A DNA stretch of 56,304 nucleotides, from NCBI GenBank assembly GCA_934256705.1, contig CAKQPF010000018.1, positions 1 through 56,304 on the forward strand, read 5' to 3'. The position numbers and the translations under genes are program-made. Numbering within the stretch: the first letter of the stretch is position 1; each line of letters opens with the position of its first letter. This DNA comes from an uncultured Prevotella sp. GTDB taxonomy: Bacteria > Bacteroidota > Bacteroidia > Bacteroidales > Bacteroidaceae. This document shows, in pieces, positions 32,953 to 42,320 of this stretch. The notes beneath the pieces are model-generated. The model did no database searches. It saw only the letters and a list, made by a program, of their open reading frames with translations, and had not been told where the DNA came from.

Positions 32953-35439
32953 TTAGAGTTTCTTAGGAGTATAGATGGCATCCCACCATGCTGGCTCGTC
33001 CTTCAGGTACTTGTCGAACCATGCAAGCATAGAGTTGATCCACTTGATACGCTTGTGATAGTCCATGATACCGTGGTTTTCACCCTCCACTACGATGAAT
33101 GCTGTAGGCACACCGAGGAGCTTGAGGGCTGTGTACATCTGGATACTCTCACCGATTGGCACGTTGGTGTCAGCCGAACCGTGGGTGAAGAGCAATGGCT
33201 TATGTATCTTATTAGCATTGAAAAGAGGTGAGCGATCTACGAAAAGGTCCTTACGTGTCCAAGGATAAGAGTTCGCCATACTTACCTCACTGTATGTATA
33301 ACCCCAGATACCTTCACCCCAATAGCTGCTGTGGTCGGAGATACCAGCGTGGCTTATACCGCAGGCGAAGAGGTCAGTCTTGGTGAGGAGCAACTGTGAC
33401 ATGAAGCCACCGTAAGATGCGCTGACACATCCGATTCTGTCCTTGTTGACAAACTTGTGCGTGTCAGTAAACCATTCTGTAGCCTCGATGATGTCTTCAG
33501 CAATGCCTTCACCGGCTGTGTTGACGTGACGAGCACCCCATTCCTGACCGAAACCGGAAGCACCGCCAGGATTGACGATGAGTACTACGTAGCCGAGAGC
33601 ATTCCAATAGTGTGCAGGATAATGGCTGCCACCACCGAAACGACGCGATGTAGGAGAGCAACCACCATAGTAATGCACAATCATAGGATACTTCTTGTTA
33701 GGGTCAAGGTCAGCTGGAATGAAGGCATGGCCAGTGAGTTCATATCCGTTCTTGCTCTTGAAGCGCCATGCTTCGCAAGTGCCAATCTTGATTTCAGCCA
33801 TCCTGTCCTTGTTGATGTCGCCGATTTCAGCCACCTTCTGGTTCTTGGTGTTGAGAGAATAGAGGCGTGGTGCTACGCAAGCTCCGCTGCCGTAATATAC
33901 CAATGTGGAACCATTATCGGAGAGATCACAGCCGCTGATGACTTCGCAAGGTTGCTTGACAGCCTGTATCTTGTATGTCTTCATGTCGAGACGGTAGAGA
34001 CTTACGGAGTCAGCATTCTCGGCAGTGAAATATACATTTGATGCGTTAGCTGCGAATACGGTGTTTACAGAAGGGTTGAAATACTTTGTGACAGGATCTA
34101 CCTTCTTAGTCTTAATATCGAAGATGTACAACTGATGCTCGAAGATATTAGGAGTCATGTTGTCAGGAAGGTTGCGTCCTATGCCCTTGAATGCCTCTGC
34201 GCTTGCCACGATAGCCAGTTTTTCAGTGCCTGGGATGAGGCTTACATTGTTGATGAAGCCATCCTTGTCGATGAGTTTTTCTGTCTCAAGGGTGTTGACA
34301 TTCATGCGATATACGGAGCTTTCCAGGGTAGGACGCTTGCTGAGGTCCTGGGTCTGCATTCCGAATATGATGTATTGTCCATCCTTTGAGATGTCCATCA
34401 GCCATACATTATTATCATTATATGTGAGTGGCTGCACGAGACCTGTAGCGAGATCCATCTTGGAAAGGCTGGTGCGGTCGCGCCATCCTGCCTGACGGTC
34501 CTCAGGGTTGATGATTTCATATACGCCGTTTTCTTTGCTTGGACCTTCCACTACCTTTGAGATAATGATGTAATCCTCGGTAGGAGACATGGTGAAGCTG
34601 GCGCTTGGGAGGTTGTCGTAGAGCACTTCCTCATTGAAAGTGGCTGGGTCAACGATGATTAGCTGGGTCTTGCCGGACTCCTGCTTGGTGTAGTAGAAGC
34701 GGTCAGACTTGGTCATCCACACAGGGTTGTAGTATATAGGACGGATCTCTTTGCCCGTGGCAGACTCGACAAGCACAGTCTTGTACTGTGATGCGCCTTC
34801 GGAATCAAACCATGAACTGCCCACAATAGCATACTTTCCGCTTGGTGAAACCTTCACGCTGTTGTAGTGCTTCATCTCCATATTGTCCGCCAAAGTGAAA
34901 GGACGGAGCGGTGTCTGCTCGCCGCTGATGTCGGTAAGGGCTACCGCTTTCTCGTCTTCTGCATTGACGGAAATTTTTATGTCGGCAGTGTCGGTGACGT
35001 ATTTTATCACTACATCGTAGCTTCCACGCTGTAAACCAGTCATTCCGCTGTGCGCTTCGCCGTTGACATAGATGGCATATTGGCTTGGACCAGATACCTT
35101 CACTTCAGCCTTCGTGTACTTTGACAGGGTGAAAGTGAAGCCTGCAAGCATCAGTTTCCTTGAGCTTGCCTTGCCGTTTTTCTCCACGGCACCGCCGGCA
35201 GAGCGTGCTGAAATGCCTGTAAGATTGCGCACGAGTCCGTCTTTCACGAGGTCAAGAGAGACGTGGGTGTCAAGAATGCTCGGAGCAGAGTATTTCTGCT
35301 GGGCGGCATTGATGCTGTCCATGACCAAAGGTTCCATTATACTGAACGGTCCGGCTGTGCGGATTGTGTTCACGTCAATGGCGCTGGCATTGGCGAATGC
35401 CATAGCCATTATGGCGATGATGCATGTTTTCTTTTTCAT
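32953..35439 (-). CDS. S9-family prolyl oligopeptidase-type peptidase
   Basis: 828 residues. An N-terminal signal peptide (to about residue 20) sends it to the periplasm. A beta-propeller-like region (about 190-550) precedes an alpha/beta-hydrolase domain with nucleophile Ser in VSASYGGF (near 657), Asp in THGSADTNVP (near 762) and His in EGENHGIMD (near 795). Such enzymes clip dipeptides, often after proline, from peptides taken up by gut bacteria. A 'first 190 residues' segment before the propeller is unusual in being long and Ser/Lys-rich. The gene is monocistronic with a strong terminator. Confidence 0.88.
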   Translation of the reverse strand: MKKKTCIIAIMAMAFANASAIDVNTIRTAGPFSIMEPLVMDSINAAQQKYSAPSILDTHVSLDLVKDGLVRNLTGISARSAGGAVEKNGKASSRKLMLAGFTFTLSKYTKAEVKVSGPSQYAIYVNGEAHSGMTGLQRGSYDVVIKYVTDTADIKISVNAEDEKAVALTDISGEQTPLRPFTLADNMEMKHYNSVKVSPSGKYAIVGSSWFDSEGASQYKTVLVESATGKEIRPIYYNPVWMTKSDRFYYTKQESGKTQLIIVDPATFNEEVLYDNLPSASFTMSPTEDYIIISKVVEGPSKENGVYEIINPEDRQAGWRDRTSLSKMDLATGLVQPLTYNDNNVWLMDISKDGQYIIFGMQTQDLSKRPTLESSVYRMNVNTLETEKLIDKDGFINNVSLIPGTEKLAIVASAEAFKGIGRNLPDNMTPNIFEHQLYIFDIKTKKVDPVTKYFNPSVNTVFAANASNVYFTAENADSVSLYRLDMKTYKIQAVKQPCEVISGCDLSDNGSTLVYYGSGACVAPRLYSLNTKNQKVAEIGDINKDRMAEIKIGTCEAWRFKSKNGYELTGHAFIPADLDPNKKYPMIVHYYGGCSPTSRRFGGGSHYPAHYWNALGYVVLIVNPGGASGFGQEWGARHVNTAGEGIAEDIIEATEWFTDTHKFVNKDRIGCVSASYGGFMSQLLLTKTDLFACGISHAGISDHSSYWGEGIWGYTYSEVSMANSYPWTRKDLFVDRSPLFNANKIHKPLLFTHGSADTNVPIGESIQMYTALKLLGVPTAFIVVEGENHGIMDYHKRIKWINSMLAWFDKYLKDEPAWWDAIYTPKKL

Positions 35440-35539
35440 TTCTTGGTATTTATTGGGTTATTAAAACTAATGTGTGTCCGGATAATCGGGAGGCTGTTCT
35501 CTCTGGAAAGGTATCAGGGACAAAGGTTTTGACGTGGCT

Positions 35540-36328
35540 TTACACCTTGCTGTCGCCCTCAATGTAGTTCTCCATAAACATACCTTCCCCGTCGAAAACG
35601 GCGTAGGAAAACTGCCATATCCAGTCGCCGAGGATGAGAAGGCGGGTGGAGCGGGTCAGCATAAGGTCGAGCTCGATGTGGCGATGCCCGAACATGAAGT
35701 AGTCGATGTCCTTATGCGTCTTGAGATAATCTTTGGCGAAAAGCACGAGATGCTCCTTGTCCTCGCCCATATAAGGTGGCTCTTTGCCTCCTTCACGCTT
35801 GAGTCGGGAGTGCTTTGCCCAGTTGAGTCCGAACTTCATTCCGACGTTTGTAGGCAGGACATTGCGGAAAAGCCACTGGCAGGTCTTGTTGTGGAATATG
35901 TTTTTGATAAACTTGAACTTCCTGTCAGGGTCGCCGAGACCGTCGCCATGCGCAAGAAAGAAGGTCTTTCCGTTTATGTCAAGCGTGCAGGGACCGCGGT
36001 GGATGAACACTCCGCACTCATCTTCCAGGTAACCATAGTCCCAGATGTCGTGGTTGCCGGTGAAGAAATGCACCTCAACACCGCTGTCGGTAAGCTCTGA
36101 AAGCTTTCCGAGAAAGCGCGTGAAGCCCTTTGGCACGACGTATTTGTATTCATGCCAGAAGTCGAACATATCGCCGAGCAGATAGACAGCCGCCGCTTTG
36201 TCCTTGATTTCGTCAAGGAATCGCACGAGTCGGCGCTCGTGAGTGCGTGGGCTTTTGATTGCCAATGATCCCAGATGTGCATCTGAGAGGAAATATGTTA
36301 GTCCTCGTTTCTGTGCTTCTTTCTGCAT
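35540..36328 (-). CDS. lpxH: UDP-2,3-diacylglucosamine diphosphatase
   Basis: 262 residues with all metallophosphatase motifs: SDAHLG (near 15), GDMFDFW (near 52), GNHDIWD (near 92), LAHGDGLG and FGHRHIELDL near the end. LpxH removes UMP from UDP-diacyl-glucosamine to give lipid X in lipid A synthesis, at the inner face of the membrane. I start it at ATG 36328, after an AAAGGTGA ribosome site, because upstream in-frame codons run through a 22-bp tandem array. The match to YbbF/LpxH-type proteins of Bacteroidetes is good. Confidence 0.88.
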   Translation of the reverse strand: MQKEAQKRGLTYFLSDAHLGSLAIKSPRTHERRLVRFLDEIKDKAAAVYLLGDMFDFWHEYKYVVPKGFTRFLGKLSELTDSGVEVHFFTGNHDIWDYGYLEDECGVFIHRGPCTLDINGKTFFLAHGDGLGDPDRKFKFIKNIFHNKTCQWLFRNVLPTNVGMKFGLNWAKHSRLKREGGKEPPYMGEDKEHLVLFAKDYLKTHKDIDYFMFGHRHIELDLMLTRSTRLLILGDWIWQFSYAVFDGEGMFMENYIEGDSKV

Positions 36329-36368
36329 ATTTTCACCTTTATTATACTGTAGCCTGTCGATTGTTCTA

Positions 36369-36490
36369 CTGTCATCTGTCTGGCATTGTGCTGTCATCAG
36401 TCTGGCAAAATGCTGTTGTCGGTCTGGCAAAATGCTGTTATCGGTTTTGTGTAATGATATTTTCAGTCCGGCAAAATGCTGTTATCAGAC
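36369..36490. repeat. 22-bp tandem array, five and a half units
   Basis: Units start at 36369, 36391, 36413, 36435, 36457 and 36479, each 22 bp, with core CTGTCATCAGTCTGGCAAAA. The fourth unit has diverged in its centre. The sequence is unrelated to the ATGCTTTT arrays, but the period is identical. It lies between the starts and stops of lpxH and the DUF59 gene. Confidence 0.8.
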
Positions 36491-36528
36491 AAAAATCACA
36501 CTGCAAACAGAAGAATGTTGCGCTGTCT

Positions 36529-36849
36529 TTAGTCGAAACCAAGTTCCACACGAGCTTCCTCTGTCATCATGGACTTGTCCCATTCAGGCTCGAACACCAT
36601 GTTGACATTTGCGCTTTTCACTCCATTTACCGCCTCTACCTTCGTGCGAACGTCCTCTATGATGAAGTCGGCAGCAGGACATGATGGCGCAGTAAAGGTC
36701 ATATCGAGGTCGAGAGTGCCGTCATCGCTGAGGTCTATCTTGTAGATCAGCCCCAGATCGTAGATGTTTACTGGAATTTCAGGGTCATATACGGTCTTGA
36801 GTACATCGACTATTCTCTCTTCTATCTGTGATTTCTCTTGTTGGGTCAT
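36529..36849 (-). CDS. DUF59 / MIP18-family iron-sulfur assembly protein
   Basis: 106 residues. VYDPEIPVNIYDLGLIY near residue 19 and TFTAPSCPAADFI near 52, with the conserved Cys, are typical of the SufT/PaaD-like DUF59 family. Members help mature iron-sulfur proteins. In Bacteroidetes such genes sometimes lie near suf genes, but none is present here. The name sufT would be a guess. Confidence 0.85.
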   Translation of the reverse strand: MTQQEKSQIEERIVDVLKTVYDPEIPVNIYDLGLIYKIDLSDDGTLDLDMTFTAPSCPAADFIIEDVRTKVEAVNGVKSANVNMVFEPEWDKSMMTEEARVELGFD

Positions 36850-36908
36850 ATTCTTTATTGTTCTTGTTTCGGTCGTATTGTAAATTGGTTGCGGTGCGAA
36901 AGCGTCCG

Positions 36909-37062
36909 GAATAGTGGTCTTTTACATCCAGAAGGCTGTGCCTTTATATCGGGAAGGCAGTTTCTTTATATCGGGAAGGCTGTTCCTTTATATCGGGAAA
37001 GCTGTTCCTTGATCCTAAGAAATCCGATCCTTTGTCTTCGGAAAGTGTTCTTCCGGTCGCAG
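36909..37062. repeat. 22-bp tandem array, seven units
   Basis: Units start at 36909 and every 22 bp to 37041. The best three (36931-36996) share AAGGCTGTTCCTTTATATCG. The outer units have diverged but stay in register. It fills the spacer between the radC stop and the DUF59 start codon. Confidence 0.8.
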
Positions 37063-37099
37063 TGAAATCAGGCTTTCCCGGGATGATTCCATTCTGATG

Positions 37100-37930
37100 T
37101 CAAAGTCGTCCCTCGTCTCTGTAGGAGTAATATCCACCATCCGTGACGATGATATGGTCGAGGAAATGCAGTCGCATCACCTTACAGGCTTCCTGTACCT
37201 GCCTTGTGAGCTGGTCATCCTGCTTGCTTGGCTTCAGGTTTCCGCTCGGATGATTGTGTGCGAGGGCAACTATCGTGGCGTTTACCTGCAGTGCTTCGCG
37301 GATGATAACGCGCACATCGACCGCTGTTTCGGTGATTCCGCCGTGGGAAAGACAATGCGTTTTCAGATGTTTGAAGTTCTGATTCATCAGCACTATGTAC
37401 GCTTCCTCCACGTCAAGGTCGCGCACCCGTGGCAGTAGATGATGGTAAATGGCGTCCGGAGAGCCCAGATCTTTCCGCTTGAGATGCTCTTCATGCTCGC
37501 GTCTCTTGCCCAGTTCGCAAGCCGCAAGGATAGTTATTGCCTTGGCTTCGCCTATTCCGTGGTACCTCATAAGTTCGCTTATGCTCTTTCTTCCCACGGC
37601 GTTGAGGTTGTTTTCACAGTCTCCCAACAGCCTTTTCATCAGATCCACAGCGCTCTCTTTCCTGCTTCCGGAACCGATAAGTATGGCGAGCAGCTCGGCA
37701 TTTGACAAGCTATCAGCGCCCAATGTCATGAGTTTCTCTCTCGGTTTGTCATCTTCCGCCCATTGGGAAATTGCGAGTTTGTCCGGTCCGAGCGAGCCGG
37801 AAGCGGCGGAAAGGCTATCCTTTCCCTCGCTGGAACTGTCTTTTCTCTCGCCGGAACTGTCCTTTCTCTCGCTGGAAGTTATTTTTTCCTCGCTGAAAGC
37901 AATCTGTTTGCCACCTATTATCTTCTCCAT
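37100..37930 (-). CDS. radC: RadC-family JAB/MPN protein
   Basis: 276 residues. A helix-hairpin-helix region (about 85-140, MRYHGIGEAKAITILAA) precedes a JAB1/MPN domain with the metal motif LAHNHPSGNLKPSKQD (near 227) and Glu in MNQNFKHLKTHCL. RadC was once linked to DNA repair, but its role is unsettled. The N terminus has an extra low-complexity part (about residues 14-42) of seven-residue repeats, SSERKDS / GERKDSS / SEGKDSL, coded by 21-bp tandem units. The body is normal length. Confidence 0.88.
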   Translation of the reverse strand: MEKIIGGKQIAFSEEKITSSERKDSSGERKDSSSEGKDSLSAASGSLGPDKLAISQWAEDDKPREKLMTLGADSLSNAELLAILIGSGSRKESAVDLMKRLLGDCENNLNAVGRKSISELMRYHGIGEAKAITILAACELGKRREHEEHLKRKDLGSPDAIYHHLLPRVRDLDVEEAYIVLMNQNFKHLKTHCLSHGGITETAVDVRVIIREALQVNATIVALAHNHPSGNLKPSKQDDQLTRQVQEACKVMRLHFLDHIIVTDGGYYSYRDEGRL

Positions 37931-37954
37931 GCGGTCGTCAGGGTAAAGGTATTA

Positions 37955-38992
37955 TTACTTATAGAAGGTCTTTTCAAAGGCCTGAAACTCATCTTTCCTG
38001 CACACGCAGCGCTTCCACCATGCCTCAAGGAAACCGAAACCGTAGCCCATAAGTTGTGTGAAAGAGGAGGCAATGCTGATGAATCCTATCTTGACGGACT
38101 TGTTCTGAATGCTTGAATCGATGAATATGATGAGCGAATAGAGCAGTATCGGCAGCCAAGGAGCGGCGCAAAGCCAGTACCATCTGTGCACATCATCATA
38201 GTGCATGAGCAGTCTTCCCGCCATGGAAACGAGGATAAGGCAGATTACTCCCACAGTGAAAACCATAGGAAGGAGGTGTACCAGCTTCATGGTACCTGGG
38301 TGACGCTTCTCCAGATTGATGCGTGCTATGCCGCTGTTATATACCTGTCGGAAGAATTTCTTCAAGTCCGTGCGTCGCTTATGCCATACCCATGCCTTCG
38401 GAAAGAGGCGACATTTGTAGCCGGCTTCCACGATGCGGTAGGAAAAGTCGATGTCTTCACCGAATCTCATCTTTGAGAATCCACCCAGTTTGAGGTAAAC
38501 TTCGCGTCTGATACCCATGTTATAAGACCTCGGATAGAACTTGTCGAGCTTCTTTTTGCCGCCACGAATGCCTCCGGTAGTGAAGAAACTGGTCATCGAA
38601 TACGAGATTGCTTTCTGCACATCCGTAAAGGAAGAGTGGGAAGCATCAGCGCCTCCGAAGGCATCGCAAGGGTTGTCGGTGAGTTCTTCATCGACTGCTT
38701 TCAGGTAATTGCCCGGCAGCACCACGTCGCTGTCGAGTATAATAAGGTATTCGCCCTTGGCACGCTCGGCGCCATAGTTGCGGCTTTGCCCAGGTCCAGA
38801 GTTCTTCTTGAGGTAATATTGCAGGTTAAGTCGGTCTAAATATTTGTCGCATACCTCTTTGCAAGGTGTGTCGGAGCCGTCTTCTACGATAATGACCTCA
38901 AAATTGGAATAAGCCTGACGAGTGAGACTGTCAAGCAGTTCGTCAACCTCGTCAGGCCTATTATATACGGGCACAATAATAGAATATTTCAT
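37955..38992 (-). CDS. Family 2 glycosyltransferase
   Basis: 345 residues. The GT-A domain starts at once with YSIIVPVYNRPDEV and has VIIVEDGSDTPC, the DxD-like LIILDSDVVLP (near 95) and FGEDIDFSYR (near 180). The C-terminal third has two or three TM helices (about 245-310), so it is anchored in the inner membrane. It adds a sugar to a lipid-linked or surface glycan; donor and acceptor are unknown. I chose ATG 38992, because upstream codons fall in AACAA repeats. Confidence 0.87.
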   Translation of the reverse strand: MKYSIIVPVYNRPDEVDELLDSLTRQAYSNFEVIIVEDGSDTPCKEVCDKYLDRLNLQYYLKKNSGPGQSRNYGAERAKGEYLIILDSDVVLPGNYLKAVDEELTDNPCDAFGGADASHSSFTDVQKAISYSMTSFFTTGGIRGGKKKLDKFYPRSYNMGIRREVYLKLGGFSKMRFGEDIDFSYRIVEAGYKCRLFPKAWVWHKRRTDLKKFFRQVYNSGIARINLEKRHPGTMKLVHLLPMVFTVGVICLILVSMAGRLLMHYDDVHRWYWLCAAPWLPILLYSLIIFIDSSIQNKSVKIGFISIASSFTQLMGYGFGFLEAWWKRCVCRKDEFQAFEKTFYK

Positions 38993-39112
38993 TATTGTTG
39001 TTTTGTTGTTTTGTTGTTTTGTTGTTTTGTTGTTAGTGAATTTGGTTGTTGTCTTATAGAAGTGACTCAACTAAACCACAAAACAACTAAACCACAAAAC
39101 AACTAATTCCAA

Positions 39113-39679
39113 CTATTCCTTTACACGCTGTATGTAAGAACCGTCGCGGGTGTCCACCTGAACGAGTTCTCCTTCCTCGATGAAGAGAGGAACACGGATC
39201 TCAACGCCTGTCTCGAGAGTAGCTGGCTTGAGAGTGTTGGTAGCAGTGTCGCCCTTGATACCTGGCTCAGAGTGAGTGATACGGAGCACAGTCTTAACTG
39301 GCATTTCAGCGTAGAGGACTGTATCAGTATCTGCATCGCTTACAACTTCTACGATATCAGACTCCTTCATGAACTCAACTCCGGTAACGAGGTCGGCTGG
39401 GATAGGTGTCTGGTCGTAAGTCTCCTGGTTCATGAAGATATAATCCTCGCCCTCTTTGTAGAGATACTGGTATGGGCGACGGGTAATCTGCACGTCCTCG
39501 AGCTTCTCACCGATGTTGAAGCGACGCTCCAAAACGCGACCGTCAGTTACGTTCTTCAATTTTACGTTCATGATGGTGTTACCCTTACCTGGCTTACGGT
39601 GCTGGAAATCAATGCAGACCCAAATGCCACCGTCCATGCGAACTGCAACACCTTTCTTAATGTCCTGTGAATTAATCAT
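39113..39679 (-). CDS. efp: Elongation factor P
   Basis: 188 residues with the three beta-barrel domains. The KOW-like first domain carries HRKPGKGNT, whose loop tip lysine rescues ribosomes stalled at proline runs. The C-terminal GDTATNTLKPATLETG, then GVEIRVPLFI, is the EF-P signature. A -7 box TAACTTTG lies on the minus strand at 39727-39720. It is divergent from rpmH, a common arrangement in Bacteroidetes. Confidence 0.97.
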   Translation of the reverse strand: MINSQDIKKGVAVRMDGGIWVCIDFQHRKPGKGNTIMNVKLKNVTDGRVLERRFNIGEKLEDVQITRRPYQYLYKEGEDYIFMNQETYDQTPIPADLVTGVEFMKESDIVEVVSDADTDTVLYAEMPVKTVLRITHSEPGIKGDTATNTLKPATLETGVEIRVPLFIEEGELVQVDTRDGSYIQRVKE

Positions 39680-39799
39680 TGTGAATTAAAATCTTTATTG
39701 TATTATTCTATTTTTGGTGCAAAGTTACTACTTTTTTGTTAAAAAACGACTAATAATCAAGAATTTTGCAATTTTTATGCTCTAATTTCGCCACTTTTC

Positions 39800-39830
39800 T
39801 TTGTTATTTCAAAAGAAATGACTAATTTTG
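39800..39830 (+). promoter_or_regulatory. Promoter of rpmH
   Basis: TTTG at 39800-39803, 19 nt, TAATTTTG at 39823-39830: a full consensus, 80 nt before the start codon. Confidence 0.7.
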
Positions 39831-39910
39831 CACCCTGAATTGCGTGATTAGTGGTCAATCTTGTGAAAACGCATTAGCAGATCAATAACAAAAAATAATA
39901 TAAAACAACA

Positions 39911-40066
39911 ATGAAAAGAACATTTCAGCCCCACAACCGTCGCCGCGTAAACAAGCATGGTTTCCGTGAGCGTATGGCTACAAAGAATGGTCGTCGCGTT
40001 TTGGCTTCTCGCCGTGCACATGGTCGTAAGAAGTTGACAGTAAGTGATGAGCACCATGGAAAGTAA
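39911..40066 (+). CDS. rpmH: 50S ribosomal protein L34
   Basis: 51 residues, MKRTFQPHNRRRVNKHGF followed by RMATKNGRRVLASRRAHGRK, the unmistakable L34 sequence, with a short C-terminal extension SDEHHGK. It is part of the large ribosomal subunit. Unlike in many bacteria it is not next to dnaA or rnpA but beside efp. Confidence 0.97.
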   Translation: MKRTFQPHNRRRVNKHGFRERMATKNGRRVLASRRAHGRKKLTVSDEHHGK

Positions 40067-40128
40067 TCTCTGACATAGGTCTTTCGGACCAATAGTCAGG
40101 GAATTACCCTTTACAAAAAGAATTTTCC

Positions 40129-40167
40129 GGCAGTCTCCCGATTATGGGCAGGCTGCCTTTCTTTTTT
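40129..40167 (+). terminator. Intrinsic terminator of rpmH
   Basis: GGCAGTCTCCC pairs with GGGCAGGCTGCC around GATTAT, then TTTCTTTTTT follows. Confidence 0.85.
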
Positions 40168-40196
40168 GTCTGCCTTCTGAAGATACGGCGAAATGG

Positions 40197-40350
40197 AGAT
40201 TGAAGCGTAGCAATTGCCAAGTGAAAGGATGACAAACAGCAAATTAAATCCAGGCGATTGTAAAATTAGATCCAAGCGATTGTCAAATTAAATCCAGGCA
40301 AACGGCACATGGAAGCATAGCCGTTGGAATGTGAAATCACAGCGATTGAA
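40197..40350. repeat. 22-bp tandem array, seven units
   Basis: Units start at 40197 and every 22 bp to 40329. The best are 40241-40306, sharing AAATTAAATCCAGGCGATTG. The rest are degenerate but stay in phase. The unit sequence differs from those of the other arrays. Confidence 0.75.
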
Positions 40351-40426
40351 AAGGCATTTTTCGCGTGTGTGTATATAAAAAGTACGTGTGCGTATATATA
40401 AAGAATGATAAAAAGCGGACGAAAAT

Positions 40427-40457
40427 TTTGTTATTTCGCTCCTTTATCATAACTTTG
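40427..40457 (+). promoter_or_regulatory. Promoter of the PASTA - rluD - ddl operon
   Basis: TTTG at 40427-40430, 19 nt, TAACTTTG at 40450-40457, 23 nt before the start codon. Confidence 0.75.
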
Positions 40458-40480
40458 TAACCAAATAGCGTAAAAAAATA

Positions 40481-41146
40481 ATGAAACCATCAGAGTTCAT
40501 ATCGAAAATGAAAAGCCGTTATTTCTGGGCTAATATCGCAGCCATGGTAGCCGTAGTGGTGGTACTTGTGGTTGGCGTGAAGTTCGGATTGGATATATAT
40601 ACCCATCACGGCGAAGCCATTTCCATACCCGATGTGCGTCGTCATTCGCTGGAGGATGCCACGCAAGTCCTTGAGCAACTGGGCTTCAATGTGGAAGTTA
40701 CCGACACGGGCTACGTGAAGTCGTTGCCTCCAGGCACTGTGCTGGAGCAGTCGCCTGTGGCAGGAATGAAGGTGAAATCTGGTAGAACCATCTATTTTAC
40801 CATCAATTCCGCCCACACGCCGACGCTTGCTTTGCCTGACATCATCGACAACTGTTCCTACCGTGAGGCTTTGGCGAAGCTCAATTCGATGGGCTTCAAC
40901 CTCGGGGCACCGGAGTATGTGGCAGGCGAGAAGGATTGGGTCTATGGCGTAAAATGCCGTGGCCGCAACATCTCAGCCGGCGAGCGTGTGCCTATCGACC
41001 AAGCCATCATAGTGCAGGTGGGCAGTGGTATGCTTGACGAAGCTGACACAGTCTTTGTCACCGACCCAGTCCACGACATGCCGGAAGTGGGAGATATAAT
41101 CGAGGGAGAAGGAGGTAAAGACTTATTTGAGGAAGTAATAGAATGA
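40481..41146 (+). CDS. Membrane-anchored PASTA-domain protein
   Basis: 221 residues. An N-terminal TM helix (about 17-37) anchors two to three extracytoplasmic PASTA domains (about 45-113, 114-185). IPDVRRHSLEDATQVLEQLG and VLEQSPVAGMKVKSGRTIYF are characteristic. PASTA domains bind peptidoglycan fragments or division proteins. There is no kinase domain, so this is a free PASTA protein, as is usual in Bacteroidetes. It overlaps rluD by 4 bp (ATGA) and shares an operon with ddl. Confidence 0.88.
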   Translation: MKPSEFISKMKSRYFWANIAAMVAVVVVLVVGVKFGLDIYTHHGEAISIPDVRRHSLEDATQVLEQLGFNVEVTDTGYVKSLPPGTVLEQSPVAGMKVKSGRTIYFTINSAHTPTLALPDIIDNCSYREALAKLNSMGFNLGAPEYVAGEKDWVYGVKCRGRNISAGERVPIDQAIIVQVGSGMLDEADTVFVTDPVHDMPEVGDIIEGEGGKDLFEEVIE

Positions 41147-42270
41147 TAAAAGATAACGAAATATTCGAAGAAATCGACGACATTGAGGTGTCAGACCTTG
41201 ATGATGACTGCGCAGGAGACAGTTCTCCGGGCGCTGAGAGCGAGGGAGAAGGGCAGCTCTATGAGCATTTCCGCATAGTGGCTGATGCAGGACAGGTGCC
41301 GTTGAGAGTGGATAAATTCCTCTTTGAACACATGCAGCACTCGTCCCGCAACCGCATCCAGGCGGCAGCCGAGGCAGGTTTTATCCATGTCAACGGCCGT
41401 CCGGTGAAGAGCAATTACAAGGTAAGGCCAGGCGATACCATAACTCTGATGCTCACTCGTCCAAAGCATGACACGACGATACATCCAGAGGACATCCCTC
41501 TCAACATCGTATATGAGGATGACCAGTTGATGGTGGTAAACAAGGAAGCCGGCATGGTGGTGCATCCAGGAGCGGGAAACTTCTCCGGGACCCTTATCAA
41601 TGCCGTGGCTTGGCACATGAAGGATGTGCCGGAATTTGACCCTAACTCGCCAGAAGTGGGACTCGTGCATCGTATAGACAAAGATACCAGTGGACTCCTC
41701 GTAGTGGCAAAGACGCCAGATGCGAAGTCAAAGCTCGGCAAGCAGTTCTTCAACAAGACCACACACCGCTCGTATAAGGCGCTCGTCTGGGGACATTTCC
41801 CGGAGGATGAGGGCAGGATAGAGGGCAATATCACCCGTGATCCGAAGGACAGGCTTCGCATGACGGTCACTTCCCCCGACTCGGGGATAGGCAAACCCGC
41901 CGTGACCCACTGGAAAGTGGTGGAGCGTTTCGGCTTCGTGACGCTCATAGAGTGCATTCTGGAGACGGGTCGCACGCACCAGATACGTGCCCACATGAAG
42001 CATATAGGTCATCCGCTCTTCTGCGATGAGCGATATGGAGGCAGCGAGATACTTCGTGGCACGAGGTCATCTTCCTATAAAGCGTTCATCCAGAACTGCT
42101 TCAAGCTGTGTCCGCGCCAGGCTCTCCATGCCCAGACACTCGGCTTTGTGCATCCTGTGACCGGCGAACAGATGGATTTCACCAGCGAATGGCCTGATGA
42201 TTTCAAGGCTCTCATCGACAAATGGCGCAATTATGTCAGCGGAACAACAGCCGAGACGATGCCACAATAA
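41143..42270 (+). CDS. rluD: RluA/RluD-family 23S rRNA pseudouridine synthase
   Basis: 375 residues. An acidic N-terminal stretch (about 1-40) is followed by an S4 RNA-binding domain (DKFLFEHMQHSSRNRIQ near 58) and the catalytic domain with HRIDKDTSGLLV (near 178), whose Asp attacks the uridine, and TGRTHQIRAHMKHIGHPL near 273. RluD modifies helix 69 of 23S rRNA. The symbol is the best guess among close paralogues. The start overlaps the PASTA gene and ddl follows after 50 bp. Confidence 0.88.
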   Translation: MIKDNEIFEEIDDIEVSDLDDDCAGDSSPGAESEGEGQLYEHFRIVADAGQVPLRVDKFLFEHMQHSSRNRIQAAAEAGFIHVNGRPVKSNYKVRPGDTITLMLTRPKHDTTIHPEDIPLNIVYEDDQLMVVNKEAGMVVHPGAGNFSGTLINAVAWHMKDVPEFDPNSPEVGLVHRIDKDTSGLLVVAKTPDAKSKLGKQFFNKTTHRSYKALVWGHFPEDEGRIEGNITRDPKDRLRMTVTSPDSGIGKPAVTHWKVVERFGFVTLIECILETGRTHQIRAHMKHIGHPLFCDERYGGSEILRGTRSSSYKAFIQNCFKLCPRQALHAQTLGFVHPVTGEQMDFTSEWPDDFKALIDKWRNYVSGTTAETMPQ

Positions 42271-42320
42271 AGGTAAAGCAACACGCAATAAGATAAACAC
42301 AACTCTAAAAAACAACAGAA

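Larger units (their letters stand above)
40067..40480. other. Gene-free region: rpmH terminator, 22-bp array, PASTA promoter
   Basis: It contains the terminator (40129-40167), the 22-bp array (40197-40350), two runs of alternating purine and pyrimidine (about 40365-40400, GTGTGTGTATATA and CGTGTGCGTATATATA) and the promoter at 40427-40457. No gene is seen. Confidence 0.6.
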
